Assembly (NCBI GenBank): GCA_003497445.1
Contig: DNNX01000092.1
Span: 1 to 15,666 of the forward strand
DNA: 15,666 bases
Origin: Acholeplasmataceae bacterium
GTDB lineage: Bacteria; Bacillota_I; Bacilli_A; Acholeplasmatales; Acholeplasmataceae
Direction: 5' to 3'
Part shown: piece by piece, positions 1 through 7,254 of the stretch
How the letters are laid out: every line of letters begins with the position of its first letter
Position numbering within the stretch: the stretch's first letter is position 1
Program-made: the position numbers and the translations under genes
The notes under the pieces: model-generated
What the model saw: only the letters and a program-made list of their open reading frames with translations
Told to the model about the DNA's origin: nothing
The model's database searches: none

Positions 1-11
1 TTTGTATTCAT

Positions 12-20
12 TGGTATAAT
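12..20 (+). promoter_or_regulatory. Extended -10 promoter of the first gene
   Basis: The sequence TGGTATAAT is a perfect -10 hexamer (15-20) preceded by the TGn extension. Transcription would begin near 27, about 24 bases before the ATG at 51. Any -35 element would fall at or beyond the left edge of the window, so it cannot be judged. Confidence 0.7.
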
Positions 21-50
21 AGATAAGAAAGAAAAAATGAGGTTGATACA

Positions 51-977
51 ATGTTAAAGTGGTTTTTAAGAATTTTATATTTTATCGTGATAGCTGTGCT
101 GAGTTTACAAGTATATGGCTATGGTTATTTTCAACAATTAGAGGCCTATTATAAAGATAATTTAGAACCCTATTTAGAAGATGAAGTCACCTATATGGAG
201 GGTATGAATACATTATTAGGGTTGTCATACTTTTCTGAAGACGCTAATTTGTTTGATATTTCTATAACGGAGGGTGATATTCAATACCGTTTCTCAATTA
301 GAACAGTGGGTGCTGTAACCAATGATGTAGGTGTGGATGGTTATGCCATGATGATCAGTGATATCCATATCACACATGAAGGTAATATTCTAGAAAGACC
401 TATCATTAAAATGACTGTAGAGATGTCTGATGACACGTTTTTAGTAGATGGAAATTATACCAACCTTAAAACACTTATTTATGACATTGATAACCCTTTT
501 TCTTTCCAGAACATTCCTGTTTTCTTTATGTTTGATTACGATGGCTATAATGTCATTACGGAAACAGAAGCATTTGCAGATATCACAAGAATTGAAATTC
601 TTTATGGTTGGGTTAACGACGATGTCTACGAGTTTTCACCAGTACCAATCTTTTTAGCAACACAAGCACCGAGTAACGAAGCTGCGTTATATAAAACAAG
701 TGATTTTTCTATATCAAATGATTACAGACTGATGCCGTTATTTGATGAGAATACCCCTGATGAGATCCAAATCGCAGCACATAATTTGAATACAACAAGA
801 GATGATATCAATGCCTACAGTCATATTCTTACAAGAATTATTGTGATTTTCTTAATTGCAGTATTTCTTGTGACTTATTTCTTGTTTTTTCATGGTTCTG
901 TCGTGCGTTATTATAAAAAGAAGAAGGCGATGCGTCAGCCCAAAATCAAAAACAATAATTCGATCTTTAAAGATTGA
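51..977 (+). CDS. Hypothetical protein with a membrane helix at each end
   Basis: I do not recognise this 308-residue protein. A hydrophobic helix lies at residues 4-24, directly after a short basic start, and a second at about 261-281. A strongly basic tail (YYKKKKAMRQPKIK) follows. This suggests both ends in the cytoplasm and a domain of about 235 residues outside the cell. That domain is acidic, rich in Tyr, Asp and Phe, and has alternating hydrophobic strands but no cysteines. No catalytic motif is visible. The ATG at 51 is preceded by GAGG at 39-42 and a good promoter. The gene stands alone: the next element is a tRNA gene with its own promoter, whose -35 overlaps the stop codon. A surface sensor, adhesion or envelope-assembly role is possible but is a guess. 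Confidence 0.85.
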   Translation: MLKWFLRILYFIVIAVLSLQVYGYGYFQQLEAYYKDNLEPYLEDEVTYMEGMNTLLGLSYFSEDANLFDISITEGDIQYRFSIRTVGAVTNDVGVDGYAMMISDIHITHEGNILERPIIKMTVEMSDDTFLVDGNYTNLKTLIYDIDNPFSFQNIPVFFMFDYDGYNVITETEAFADITRIEILYGWVNDDVYEFSPVPIFLATQAPSNEAALYKTSDFSISNDYRLMPLFDENTPDEIQIAAHNLNTTRDDINAYSHILTRIIVIFLIAVFLVTYFLFFHGSVVRYYKKKKAMRQPKIKNNNSIFKD

Positions 978-1001
978 TTTTCAATAAGAATATGTTATAC
1001 T
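974..1001 (+). promoter_or_regulatory. tRNA-Trp promoter overlapping the preceding stop codon
   Basis: TTGATT (974-979) and TATACT (996-1001) are spaced by 16 bases, and a TGT extension (993-995) precedes the -10. Transcription would start near 1008, just before the tRNA. The -35 overlaps the TGA stop (975-977) of the upstream membrane protein. Confidence 0.75.
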
Positions 1002-1012
1002 ATTTTTTGCGT

Positions 1013-1087
1013 AGGGGTATGGTGTCAATGGTAGCATAACGGTCTCCAAAACCGTCGGTACGGGTTCGAGTCCTGTTACCCCTGCCA
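1013..1087 (+). tRNA. trnW: tRNA-Trp, anticodon CCA
   Basis: The full cloverleaf can be folded by eye. The acceptor stem is AGGGGTA (1013-1019) with TACCCCT (1077-1083). The D arm is 1022-1037, with the GG pair in its loop. The anticodon stem is ACGGT/ACCGT (1039-1043/1051-1055) with loop CTCCAAA and anticodon CCA at 1046-1048. The T arm is 1060-1076 with loop TTCGAGT. The discriminator base is G (1084), as expected for bacterial tRNA-Trp, and the 3' CCA is encoded (1085-1087). It reads UGG only. Genes in the window end in TGA, so UGA is not a tryptophan codon here. Confidence 0.96.
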
Positions 1088-1100
1088 TAATAGTAAAGAT

Positions 1101-1134
1101 AAAAAAAACGACTCGATTGAGTCGTTTTATTTTT
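1101..1134. terminator. Bidirectional intrinsic terminator
   Basis: A perfect 10-bp stem, AAAACGACTC (1105-1114) with GAGTCGTTTT (1119-1128), encloses the loop GATT. A T-rich tract follows on the plus strand and an A tract (1101-1108) lies on the other side. It can end both the tRNA-Trp transcript and the converging nrd operon, and it overlaps the stop codon of the last nrd-operon gene at 1127-1129. Confidence 0.9.
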
Positions 1135-1387
1135 TACCAATATGTTTTTCTAAAAAATTCATGACTGCAGAAGGTTGGAACCCACTAATCACCTCTCCAG
1201 AAGTTGCAATAAGAGACGGAAATGCTTGAATGTTGTATTCATCTAGTAATGCTTGAACCGCATCTGCTTGGTCTCCTTGGTCAAAAATTTCAATATCATT
1301 GAGATATTTATCATTCATTGCATGTTTTAAAAACAATTTAAGTGCTTGACAATGAGGACAATTTGGTTTTGTTAACATTTTTATCAT
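1127..1387 (-). CDS. Small thioredoxin-fold redoxin of the nrd operon (NrdH/glutaredoxin-like)
   Basis: This 86-residue protein has the redox motif CPHC at residues 10-13, at the end of the first strand, and a cis-proline candidate at P57 (AFPSL). Both are hallmarks of the thioredoxin/glutaredoxin fold. It is the last gene of the nrdE-nrdF operon, and its ATG overlaps the nrdF stop as ATGA. By position it should reduce the active-site disulfide of NrdE, the job of NrdH in class Ib systems. NrdH proteins usually have a CVQC- or CMQC-type motif, so CPHC is a difference and the NrdH name is not assigned. A GAGGTG ribosome site lies about 10 bases upstream of the chosen ATG. It is cytoplasmic, with no signal peptide. 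Confidence 0.85.
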   Translation of the reverse strand: MIKMLTKPNCPHCQALKLFLKHAMNDKYLNDIEIFDQGDQADAVQALLDEYNIQAFPSLIATSGEVISGFQPSAVMNFLEKHIGKK

Positions 1388-2496
1388 GATACTTTTGCAC
1401 CTCTTCTAGGTTGGTCAAATACGAAATCAATATCTTTGAGTGCTTCTGTTTTCATTTTTTGATACCCGGTACCTTTCATTGAGAAGAAATCATGCGTTTT
1501 TGTTTCAGTATTTAAACCGTTAATAACAATAGGATTCACTTCTTCTTGTGGATACACTGGGTCAAACCCTAAGATCATAAGTGCTTTATTTGCATTATAT
1601 CTCACAAAAACTTTTACATCGTGAGAAAGTTCGATTGGGTCATATATTGTTTCGACAAGCTCTGATGTCTCTTTATATAACTTATGTAAAAGATTAAACA
1701 TCCAACCTTTGAGTTCTTCTTGTTTCTCTGCATCAAATGTTTCAAAAATTTCTTGAGAGAGTTTTCCTACATACAAACCATGAATAGATTCATCTCGTAA
1801 AATCAAGTTAATGATTTCACCAGCTTGCATAAGTTTACCCTGTCCATAAAAGTAAAGTGGATAGTAAAAGCCTGAATAAAATAACCATGATTCTAGGAAA
1901 ACAGATGCACACATCGCTTTCCATTGTGCTTCAAGAAATTCTTCTTCAGTGAAATCAATTTTCTCAGGTTCATAATTTCTAACATATGTATATCGGTCGA
2001 GCACTTCATATGCGCCTACGATGAGGGTCATAATGTTTTGTAGATTATCGTTTTTATTACCCCAAGCAAATAGCTCTGAGATGGTATGGTTTGGTAAAAA
2101 CGTCATAAAAATATTAGAATAGCTTTTCGCGTGCACTGCATTTTCCATGGCAGCCATAAAATTGAGTACAGCTTTTCTTTGATGAAACCGGTCATCTAAT
2201 GAACGCGATACAACTGGCATCCCAATATCGCCTTGATACGTATCTAAAAACGTAAGTACAAGTAAGTTTTTTGCATAGGCATCTTTCACGTCATCTGATA
2301 AAATGTCCCATACATTTAGATCTGACTGTAAACTAACATCTTCTGGACGCCAAAATTGAGACAAATTTTGTTCGTAAAACAGTTGTGTGTAATCGTCTTC
2401 CATTTCATTCCAATTGGCACCATCAAAATCAACAGGTTGTGGAAATTGAGGTTTTAATTTTTCTTCAGCTTTCTTTTTTAAAGGTTGTCTTGCCAT
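1384..2496 (-). CDS. nrdF: Class Ib ribonucleoside-diphosphate reductase, beta subunit
   Basis: NrdF houses the dimetal-tyrosyl radical that starts ribonucleotide reduction in the NrdE partner. All expected metal ligands appear: D85 (LDTYQ), E118 and H122 (ENAVHAKSY), E202 (FLESWLFYSGF), E236 and H239 (RDESIHG). The radical tyrosine is Y126. This makes it a normal metal-dependent class Ib enzyme, unlike the metal-free class Ie type of some mollicutes. The C-terminal region contains HDFFSMKG, typical of NrdF. At 370 residues it is longer than the usual 320-330: it has a basic, proline-rich N-terminal extension of about 20 residues and a small insert near 170-185. The start is well supported by AAGGAG five to seven bases upstream, overlapping the nrdE stop. 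It lies between nrdE (9-base gap) and the redoxin gene (ATGA overlap). Confidence 0.97.
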   Translation of the reverse strand: MARQPLKKKAEEKLKPQFPQPVDFDGANWNEMEDDYTQLFYEQNLSQFWRPEDVSLQSDLNVWDILSDDVKDAYAKNLLVLTFLDTYQGDIGMPVVSRSLDDRFHQRKAVLNFMAAMENAVHAKSYSNIFMTFLPNHTISELFAWGNKNDNLQNIMTLIVGAYEVLDRYTYVRNYEPEKIDFTEEEFLEAQWKAMCASVFLESWLFYSGFYYPLYFYGQGKLMQAGEIINLILRDESIHGLYVGKLSQEIFETFDAEKQEELKGWMFNLLHKLYKETSELVETIYDPIELSHDVKVFVRYNANKALMILGFDPVYPQEEVNPIVINGLNTETKTHDFFSMKGTGYQKMKTEALKDIDFVFDQPRRGAKVS

Positions 2497-2505
2497 AATA
2501 TCTCC

Positions 2506-4605
2506 TTATACAGCGCATGATTCACATTCGCTAATTTTAAGTTTTTGTGTTCTTGTGTAATAAAGTGTTTTGATACCTTGATAGTGTGCATACAAATAAT
2601 ATTTTTGTAAATCACGTGTTGTTTCTTCTGATGTGATTCCTAATTCAAAAGAAATACCTTGATCTACATGTTTTTGAGCAGTTGCAATGACATCTATAAT
2701 TTTAAAATTATCCATGCGATAGGCTGTTTCATACATGAAGGATGCCACATCTAGTGCAGGCATTGGGAAATATGTTTTTGAATTTCCATAGGTTCTTTCT
2801 TCTACTAACTGTTTCACGGGTGTTAGTGATGGAGTTGCACTCATGACATAACCAATTGAACCATTTGGTGCAATTGCTAGCCGATGTGAGTTATAAAGAC
2901 CATATTTTTTAATGTTTTCTTTGAGTGCTTTCCAATCATCATTGGTTGGTAATTGAATACCTTCAAATAAAGCCTTTACTTTATCTGTCTTAGGTAATAT
3001 TTCACCGCGACCTTTGAAATAAGAACCATCTGCATATTTAGATTTTTCAAACTTATAAAACTTTTGACCGGTTTCTTTTGCGAGTTCCATAGAATATTCA
3101 AGTGAATAATAGTTCACCGTATTAAAGAATACATCAATCAAATCAATATTTTCTTCAGAACCATAAGCAATGTAATTTTCGACGATAAATCCGTGGTGCC
3201 CCATGATACCAAATCCAATTGAACGGTTCATTCTGTTTGCTTTAGCGACAGCTGGCACGTATGCAATATCTGTTTTTAGAGAAACGGAATTCATGATATC
3301 CATGGCAGCTCTTACGGTTTCTTTAATGGTATTGTGTTTTATCATGTTACCCATGTGACCTGAAGCTAAATTACAAGATATATCCATACCGATATCATCT
3401 TCATCTTTTTTGTCGTAATCAGCATAATGAGATGTGATGGTTGGTTGTAAAATTTCAGTACATAAATTAGAGAATTTCACTTTATCTTCAAGGGGGTTTT
3501 GTCTGTTTACATTATCTGCAAACATGATGTATGGATATCCACTTTCACCTTGAAGTGTTGCGATTTGATCGAGTAGTTTTCTCGGGTTGATTTTTCTTTT
3601 TCTGACATTTGGATTTTCTGCAAGTTCATCGTACCACTGGTCCATTTCAATCGCGATATCCGCAAAATCTTTGCCATATTCTTTGAATACGGTGTGTGGA
3701 TAGAAGACATACATTTCTTTGTTTTCTCTAGCAAGTTCAATCATTTTATCAGGGATGACGACACCCATTGAAAGTGTTTTGATTCTGATATCATCATCAG
3801 CATTTAATTTTTTTGTTTGCAAGAAATCTTCAATATCTGGGTGAAATACATTTAAATATACCGCACCTGCACCTGGCCTTTGTCCCATTTGATTTGCGTA
3901 TCTAAAGTTATTGTCCAATAATTTCATGACACCAACGACACCTTTAGAAACATTTGGGATACCTTTAATCGATTCGCCTTTAGCACGTAAATTGGTTAAG
4001 TTAATGGCAACGCCACCACCAATTTTAGATAATTGCATTGAAAACTCAGAAATTCTTGAAATGTCGTTAAGAGAATCTCCTGCTTCAAGTAAAAAGCATG
4101 ATACAAATTCTCCTCGATGTTTCTTTCCAGTATTTAGTAGTGTTGGTGTTGCTGGTGTAAAATCTTGCGCAATCAATGACCGAATGAGTCGTTTTGCTTT
4201 TTCTATGTCACCATTTGCATGATACAACGCATTAATGGATAGTCTATCTTCATATCTTTCTAAGAAGTTATTACCATCTCTTGATTTAAGTGCATAGTCA
4301 TTATAAAACTTAAATGCCCCCATATAGGTGGGAAATCTAAATTTTGCTTTATAAGCAATATCATAGATTTCAGCGATTTGTTCTTTGGTGTAAAGTTTTA
4401 GAAATTCAGCTTCATAATATTCATTTTCAACGAGGTATTCCAGTTTTTCATCGAGTGAATGAAAAAATTGTGTTTTTTTGTTGATATAATTTAAAAAATA
4501 AGACTTTACAGCCTCTTTATCTTTACTTAAATCCTTTATATCGCCATTTTCATCAATCACTTGATTGTTGAGTAATATCCATTCTGGGACCATATTTCGA
4601 TCCAT
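2506..4605 (-). CDS. nrdE: Class Ib ribonucleoside-diphosphate reductase, alpha (catalytic) subunit
   Basis: NrdE reduces ribonucleoside diphosphates to deoxyribonucleotides, with NrdF as radical source. The protein has 699 residues from the chosen start. Visible catalytic residues are the redox pair C170 (VSCFLLE) and C411 (ISCNL), and the substrate-site trio N380, C382 (thiyl radical) and E384 (NLCTE). The radical-path tyrosines are Y682-Y683, and the C-terminal CESC pair relays electrons. C170 and C382 fall at the same numbers that I recall for Bacillus subtilis NrdE. There is no long N-terminal ATP cone, as expected for class Ib. An ATG 51 bases further upstream (4656) is in frame, but the ribosome site GAGGTGA (4611-4617) lies just before the ATG at 4605 and the homologous protein begins there. 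After C411 the usual GSLN-like stretch reads ASGHMGN. It is the first gene of the nrdEF-redoxin operon. Confidence 0.97.
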   Translation of the reverse strand: MDRNMVPEWILLNNQVIDENGDIKDLSKDKEAVKSYFLNYINKKTQFFHSLDEKLEYLVENEYYEAEFLKLYTKEQIAEIYDIAYKAKFRFPTYMGAFKFYNDYALKSRDGNNFLERYEDRLSINALYHANGDIEKAKRLIRSLIAQDFTPATPTLLNTGKKHRGEFVSCFLLEAGDSLNDISRISEFSMQLSKIGGGVAINLTNLRAKGESIKGIPNVSKGVVGVMKLLDNNFRYANQMGQRPGAGAVYLNVFHPDIEDFLQTKKLNADDDIRIKTLSMGVVIPDKMIELARENKEMYVFYPHTVFKEYGKDFADIAIEMDQWYDELAENPNVRKRKINPRKLLDQIATLQGESGYPYIMFADNVNRQNPLEDKVKFSNLCTEILQPTITSHYADYDKKDEDDIGMDISCNLASGHMGNMIKHNTIKETVRAAMDIMNSVSLKTDIAYVPAVAKANRMNRSIGFGIMGHHGFIVENYIAYGSEENIDLIDVFFNTVNYYSLEYSMELAKETGQKFYKFEKSKYADGSYFKGRGEILPKTDKVKALFEGIQLPTNDDWKALKENIKKYGLYNSHRLAIAPNGSIGYVMSATPSLTPVKQLVEERTYGNSKTYFPMPALDVASFMYETAYRMDNFKIIDVIATAQKHVDQGISFELGITSEETTRDLQKYYLYAHYQGIKTLYYTRTQKLKISECESCAV

Positions 4606-4610
4606 ACAAA

Positions 4611-4617
4611 TCACCTC
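4611..4617 (-). promoter_or_regulatory. Ribosome binding site that fixes the nrdE start
   Basis: On the minus strand GAGGTGA stands five bases before the ATG at 4605. The in-frame ATG at 4656 has no comparable site and would add 17 residues not found in related NrdE proteins. Confidence 0.85.
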
Positions 4618-4647
4618 ATCAGTTGAATTTTGATTGAATATGTTTAC

Positions 4648-4676
4648 ATTATACAAAAAAAGTTTATTTTTTGTGT
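4648..4676 (-). promoter_or_regulatory. nrdE promoter, probably regulated
   Basis: A perfect TATAAT (4648-4653) lies about 40 bases before the nrdE start. At the proper 17-base spacing the -35 position (4671-4676) reads ACACAA, a poor match, and there is no TGn extension. The promoter should therefore be weak or dependent on regulation. Operator-like repeats cover it (see the repeat at 4653-4712). Confidence 0.6.
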
Positions 4677-4712
4677 GGGTTTTACTTGAAAAAAATGTAA
4701 ATTTTTTGTGTG
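4653..4712. repeat. Operator-like repeats upstream of nrdE
   Basis: Two kinds of repeat overlap. First, a perfect 8-bp inverted repeat, ACAAAAAA (4653-4660) and TTTTTTGT (4667-4674) with a six-base spacer, fills the space between the -10 and -35. Second, ATTTTTTGTGTG occurs twice (4666-4677 and 4701-4712), 35 bp apart. Known NrdR operators are paired boxes of about 16 bp with ACAC...GTGT ends, roughly 31-32 bp apart. The GTGT ends are reminiscent of these but the boxes are not canonical. A regulator binding here is an inference. Confidence 0.5.
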
Positions 4713-4740
4713 AAAAAAGAATCGTTCATAATTCTCTTTT
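4713..4740 (-). terminator. Terminator after nrdI
   Basis: On the minus strand AAAAGAGAAT and ATTCTTTTTT pair over ten positions with one G-T pair, around an eight-base loop (4723-4730). The T run forms the end of the second arm. It separates nrdI from the nrdE operon. Because the stem is AT-rich, some readthrough is likely. Confidence 0.6.
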
Positions 4741-4772
4741 TTTAACAAATAATAGATAGGTTTCTATGAATT

Positions 4773-5138
4773 TTACGAAAATGTTTCAAGGAAGTTTTTT
4801 GTTACTTTTATATCGCTGTCAAATCCACCCATCTCAAATTTTGTCACAAGAGGTATGCCAAATTCTTTTTCTATAACTTCTCCAGCTTTACCAAAATTGG
4901 TTCCCCAATTTCTGTTTCCTGACACTGCTGTACCAATAACTCGCTTGTGAAATGTTTTTAAAAACTCATAGGTTGTTGTAGGAATCTCTCCAAAGTTAAA
5001 ACTCCGAGTTACTAAAAAAACAACAGGATCATCATCTCGTTGATAATCTTTGATATTAACCGCTTTGTAACCTAGTTTAGATGCAAATTTTTTACCTTGA
5101 CCGGTAAGAGAATCATAGACAATGATCAATAAATACAT
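4773..5138 (-). CDS. nrdI: NrdI flavodoxin-like activator of class Ib ribonucleotide reductase
   Basis: NrdI is an FMN protein that supplies the oxidant needed to build the manganese-tyrosyl radical cofactor of NrdF. The 121-residue sequence shows the family pattern: a first strand and phosphate loop (YDSLTGQGKKFA), the TRSFNFGEIP segment, and the stretch around SGNRNWGTNFGKA and FEMGG. It lies upstream of nrdE on the same strand, separated by 167 bases holding a terminator and the nrdE promoter, so it may be expressed separately. The start is ambiguous. AAGGA (5140-5144) is only one base from the ATG at 5138. It is ten bases from an in-frame TTG at 5129, which would give a protein beginning at IIVYDS, close to known NrdI starts. 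Confidence 0.94.
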   Translation of the reverse strand: MYLLIIVYDSLTGQGKKFASKLGYKAVNIKDYQRDDDPVVFLVTRSFNFGEIPTTTYEFLKTFHKRVIGTAVSGNRNWGTNFGKAGEVIEKEFGIPLVTKFEMGGFDSDIKVTKNFLETFS

Positions 5139-5181
5139 TTCCTTAATTTTATTTGTATGTTATTCATCTTAAACAAAAAAT

Positions 5182-5208
5182 AAAAAAAAATCAAGTCTAA
5201 ACTTGATT
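5182..5208 (-). terminator. Terminator of the two-component operon
   Basis: A perfect 8-bp stem, AATCAAGT (5189-5196) with ACTTGATT (5201-5208), has a four-base loop. On the minus strand it is followed by nine or more T residues. The loop contains the kinase stop codon (5197-5199). The plus-strand side also runs into T residues, but nothing is transcribed from there. Confidence 0.9.
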
Positions 5209-6576
5209 CTTTTTTTGTATCGGAATCGACACTTCAACAATTGTTCCTTTGTCCACTTTGGATTCTAATTGAATGACACCATCATATTTCATCACAATAT
5301 GCTTAACGATGGCAAGTCCTAGTCCTGTACCACCTTCATTTCGGTACTCATCTACTCTGTAAAACCTCTCAAAAATACGCGGTTGATGTATACTTGGAAT
5401 TCCGAATCCTTCATCTTTGACTACAAATATTGTCGATTGATTTACTTGATGTAATTTAATAGTCACTTTTGAATGATCTTTAGAATATTTAATCGAATTC
5501 TCAATGATATTCTTAAATAATTTAAACATATCCATTGGATCACAAACCATGTGAATCATGTTCATGTTGTGCGAAATGATTATGTTTTTCTGTTCAATGA
5601 TAGGAGTTAGGGTGCTTAAAACATTTTTAAGTATTTCTTTGAGGTTCACTTCAATTTGCCTAGATTCTTTATAATTCTCCAACCTTGATAGCATTAACAT
5701 ATCTTCAACGAGTGTTGTCATTGTATTCGATTGATTGACAATCGATGTTAAAGCCTTTTTAGCATCATCTTTTGTGACCATATCATATAATACTAGTTCA
5801 GCAAATCCTTTTATAGATGTAATAGGAGATTTAAGTTCGTGAGACGCATATGAAAAAAAATCTTTTTTCATTTGTTCAGTTGAACGCTCTAATGTAACGT
5901 CGTCTACGACAATTAGAACTTGTGTTTCGTTAGATTCAGTTTTTAAAAATGGTGAGACTTGAATGTCATACAACTTGTTTTTAAAATCAATATCATTTCT
6001 TATTGGTCCTTGAGATACAGCTTCATGAACAATTGCAATAAGTGTGAGCGGTAGATCAAGTTGATCTATCGATTGACCAACATCTTTCTCTTTAATATTA
6101 AAAAAGGTTTCCATTTTTTTGTTAAAATATGTAATTTTATAATCTTTATCAATAAGAACAATACCTAATTGTAAACCATCTAAAATAAGTCTAAGTCTCT
6201 TTCTGTAACGCTCACTTCTTAGTACTTGTTTTTGTAAGTTTTCTTGCATCTCTTTAATGTGATTCAACATCAAATGCTTATCTTGTATCACATCTTTAGA
6301 TAGTTCTTTAGTTTGGCCTTCATGTTGTATTAGTTTTAAGATTTCTAAGTAAGCTTGATTGTCAACACCTAGATTTTTATTAGCTCGCAGTAAAATAAAT
6401 ATATTGTAAACTACCAATAATATAATAAGCACTGTTGATAAAACGGTAATTAGAAGTGGATCAGGACTGATCCAATACAATATGAAAGGTATTATTAAAA
6501 ACGATAACATGGCGAATGTTATCGTTTGAATAGTGATTGTTTTTTTATGTTTTTGGTTCGATTTGATATCCGACAC
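5197..6576 (-). CDS. PhoR/ResE-type sensor histidine kinase
   Basis: This 459-residue membrane kinase would phosphorylate the response regulator encoded just before it. Two membrane helices (about 17-36 and 41-62) are separated by only a few residues, so there is no extracellular sensor domain. A coiled linker (70-125) and a PAS domain (about 126-225) follow. The HisKA dimerisation domain has the phospho-accepting H246 (ASHELKSP). The ATPase domain has N360 in the N box, DEGFG (388-392) and GTGLG (416-420). The start is uncertain. The GTG at 6576 overlaps the regulator gene by 32 bases and itself sits inside a GAGGTG that resembles a ribosome site, while the next ATG would delete much of the first helix. 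Translation is probably coupled to the regulator. The signal sensed cannot be told, but PAS and membrane location suggest an internal or membrane cue. Confidence 0.93.
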   Translation of the reverse strand: MSDIKSNQKHKKTITIQTITFAMLSFLIIPFILYWISPDPLLITVLSTVLIILLVVYNIFILLRANKNLGVDNQAYLEILKLIQHEGQTKELSKDVIQDKHLMLNHIKEMQENLQKQVLRSERYRKRLRLILDGLQLGIVLIDKDYKITYFNKKMETFFNIKEKDVGQSIDQLDLPLTLIAIVHEAVSQGPIRNDIDFKNKLYDIQVSPFLKTESNETQVLIVVDDVTLERSTEQMKKDFFSYASHELKSPITSIKGFAELVLYDMVTKDDAKKALTSIVNQSNTMTTLVEDMLMLSRLENYKESRQIEVNLKEILKNVLSTLTPIIEQKNIIISHNMNMIHMVCDPMDMFKLFKNIIENSIKYSKDHSKVTIKLHQVNQSTIFVVKDEGFGIPSIHQPRIFERFYRVDEYRNEGGTGLGLAIVKHIVMKYDGVIQLESKVDKGTIVEVSIPIQKKNQV

Positions 6577-7216
6577 CTCGAATGGTTTTGATTATTGCTT
6601 CTGATTGACTTCCAGAAAGTTTTTGTCTAAGTGATTTAATGTGCATGTCTAATGTTCTTGTTTCACCAATGTACGTTGTATCCCATACGTCTCGAAAAAT
6701 ATTTTCTTTTGGAACAACTTGGTGTTGATTTTTTACAAGTACTCTTAATATGTCAAATTCTTTATTTGTTAAATATATTTCTTTATCAGAAATTTTAACA
6801 ATATGTTTCCTAAGATCAATCACAATGTTTTCATATGATAAAATTTTGTAATCTCTTAATTTCCTTAATTTAGATTGCATTCTAGAGGTCAATTCTAAAA
6901 CACCAAAAGGTTTCGTCATATAATCATCTGCACCTGCATCTAATGCTGTGACTTTATCCATTTCATCTTGCAATGCCGATACAATAATGATAGGAACATC
7001 TGTGTTTATTTTTCTGATAGCTTTTACTAAATCAATGCCTGATACATCGGGTAACATAAGATCTAATAAAATGAGATCTGGTATTTTTTTCTTAAAAGAC
7101 TCTAAAAAAGGCATGCCTTTATTAAAGCTCACACCAGAGTAATTCGCATTTTCTATTGTTTTTTCGATGATATAACTTATCGATTGATCATCTTCTACAT
7201 AATAGACAAGTGGCAT
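6545..7216 (-). CDS. OmpR/PhoP-family response regulator
   Basis: A 223-residue DNA-binding regulator partnered with the overlapping histidine kinase gene. The receiver domain (1-115) has acidic D9-D10 near the first strand, phospho-acceptor D52 (LLDLMLPD), S80 and K102 (TKPFG). The winged-helix DNA-binding domain covers about 129-221, with a recognition helix near 187-201 and the typical ending RGVGYQIE. The ATG at 7216 is preceded by CGGAGA at a good distance. A promoter lies at 7239-7247, and a large inverted repeat directly upstream (7255-7286) could be its own operator. It looks most like PhoP/WalR/ResD regulators, but the target genes cannot be read from this window. Confidence 0.95.
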   Translation of the reverse strand: MPLVYYVEDDQSISYIIEKTIENANYSGVSFNKGMPFLESFKKKIPDLILLDLMLPDVSGIDLVKAIRKINTDVPIIIVSALQDEMDKVTALDAGADDYMTKPFGVLELTSRMQSKLRKLRDYKILSYENIVIDLRKHIVKISDKEIYLTNKEFDILRVLVKNQHQVVPKENIFRDVWDTTYIGETRTLDMHIKSLRQKLSGSQSEAIIKTIRGVGYQIEPKT

Positions 7217-7238
7217 TTAGTTCTCCGTTTATATGTTT

Positions 7239-7247
7239 ATTATAACA
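7239..7247 (-). promoter_or_regulatory. Extended -10 promoter of the two-component operon
   Basis: The minus strand reads TGTTATAAT, a perfect -10 (7239-7244) with a TGn extension. No clear -35 is seen. That region is occupied by the right half of an inverted repeat. The predicted leader is about 16 bases. Confidence 0.7.
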
Positions 7248-7254
7248 TTTTGAA

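Noticed and set aside
1013..1087. Possibility that UGA is read as tryptophan, as in many mollicutes
   Set aside because: The tRNA anticodon is CCA, and several genes, including the first gene, nrdF and the gene ending at 8189, end in TGA.
2130..2160. A missing metal ligand in NrdF (Asn where ExxH alignments expect Glu), hinting at metal-free class Ie
   Set aside because: The segment reads MENAVHAKSY, with Glu four residues before His. I recall the same pattern in Bacillus NrdF. The other ligands (D85, E202, E236, H239) and radical Y126 are intact, and nrdI is present.
3911..4222. Plus-strand open frame of 103 codons
   Set aside because: It lies fully antisense to the well-conserved nrdE gene, with no promoter or ribosome site, and resembles no protein I know.
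4606..4656. Longer NrdE starting at the ATG at 4656
   Set aside because: No ribosome site precedes it, while GAGGTGA precedes the ATG at 4605, and the cysteine numbering fits Bacillus NrdE only from 4605.
4641..4712. Canonical NrdR box pair
   Set aside because: The repeats are 35 bp apart and lack ACAC at the left half, so they do not meet the usual 16-bp box and 31-32 bp spacing. They are reported only as operator-like.
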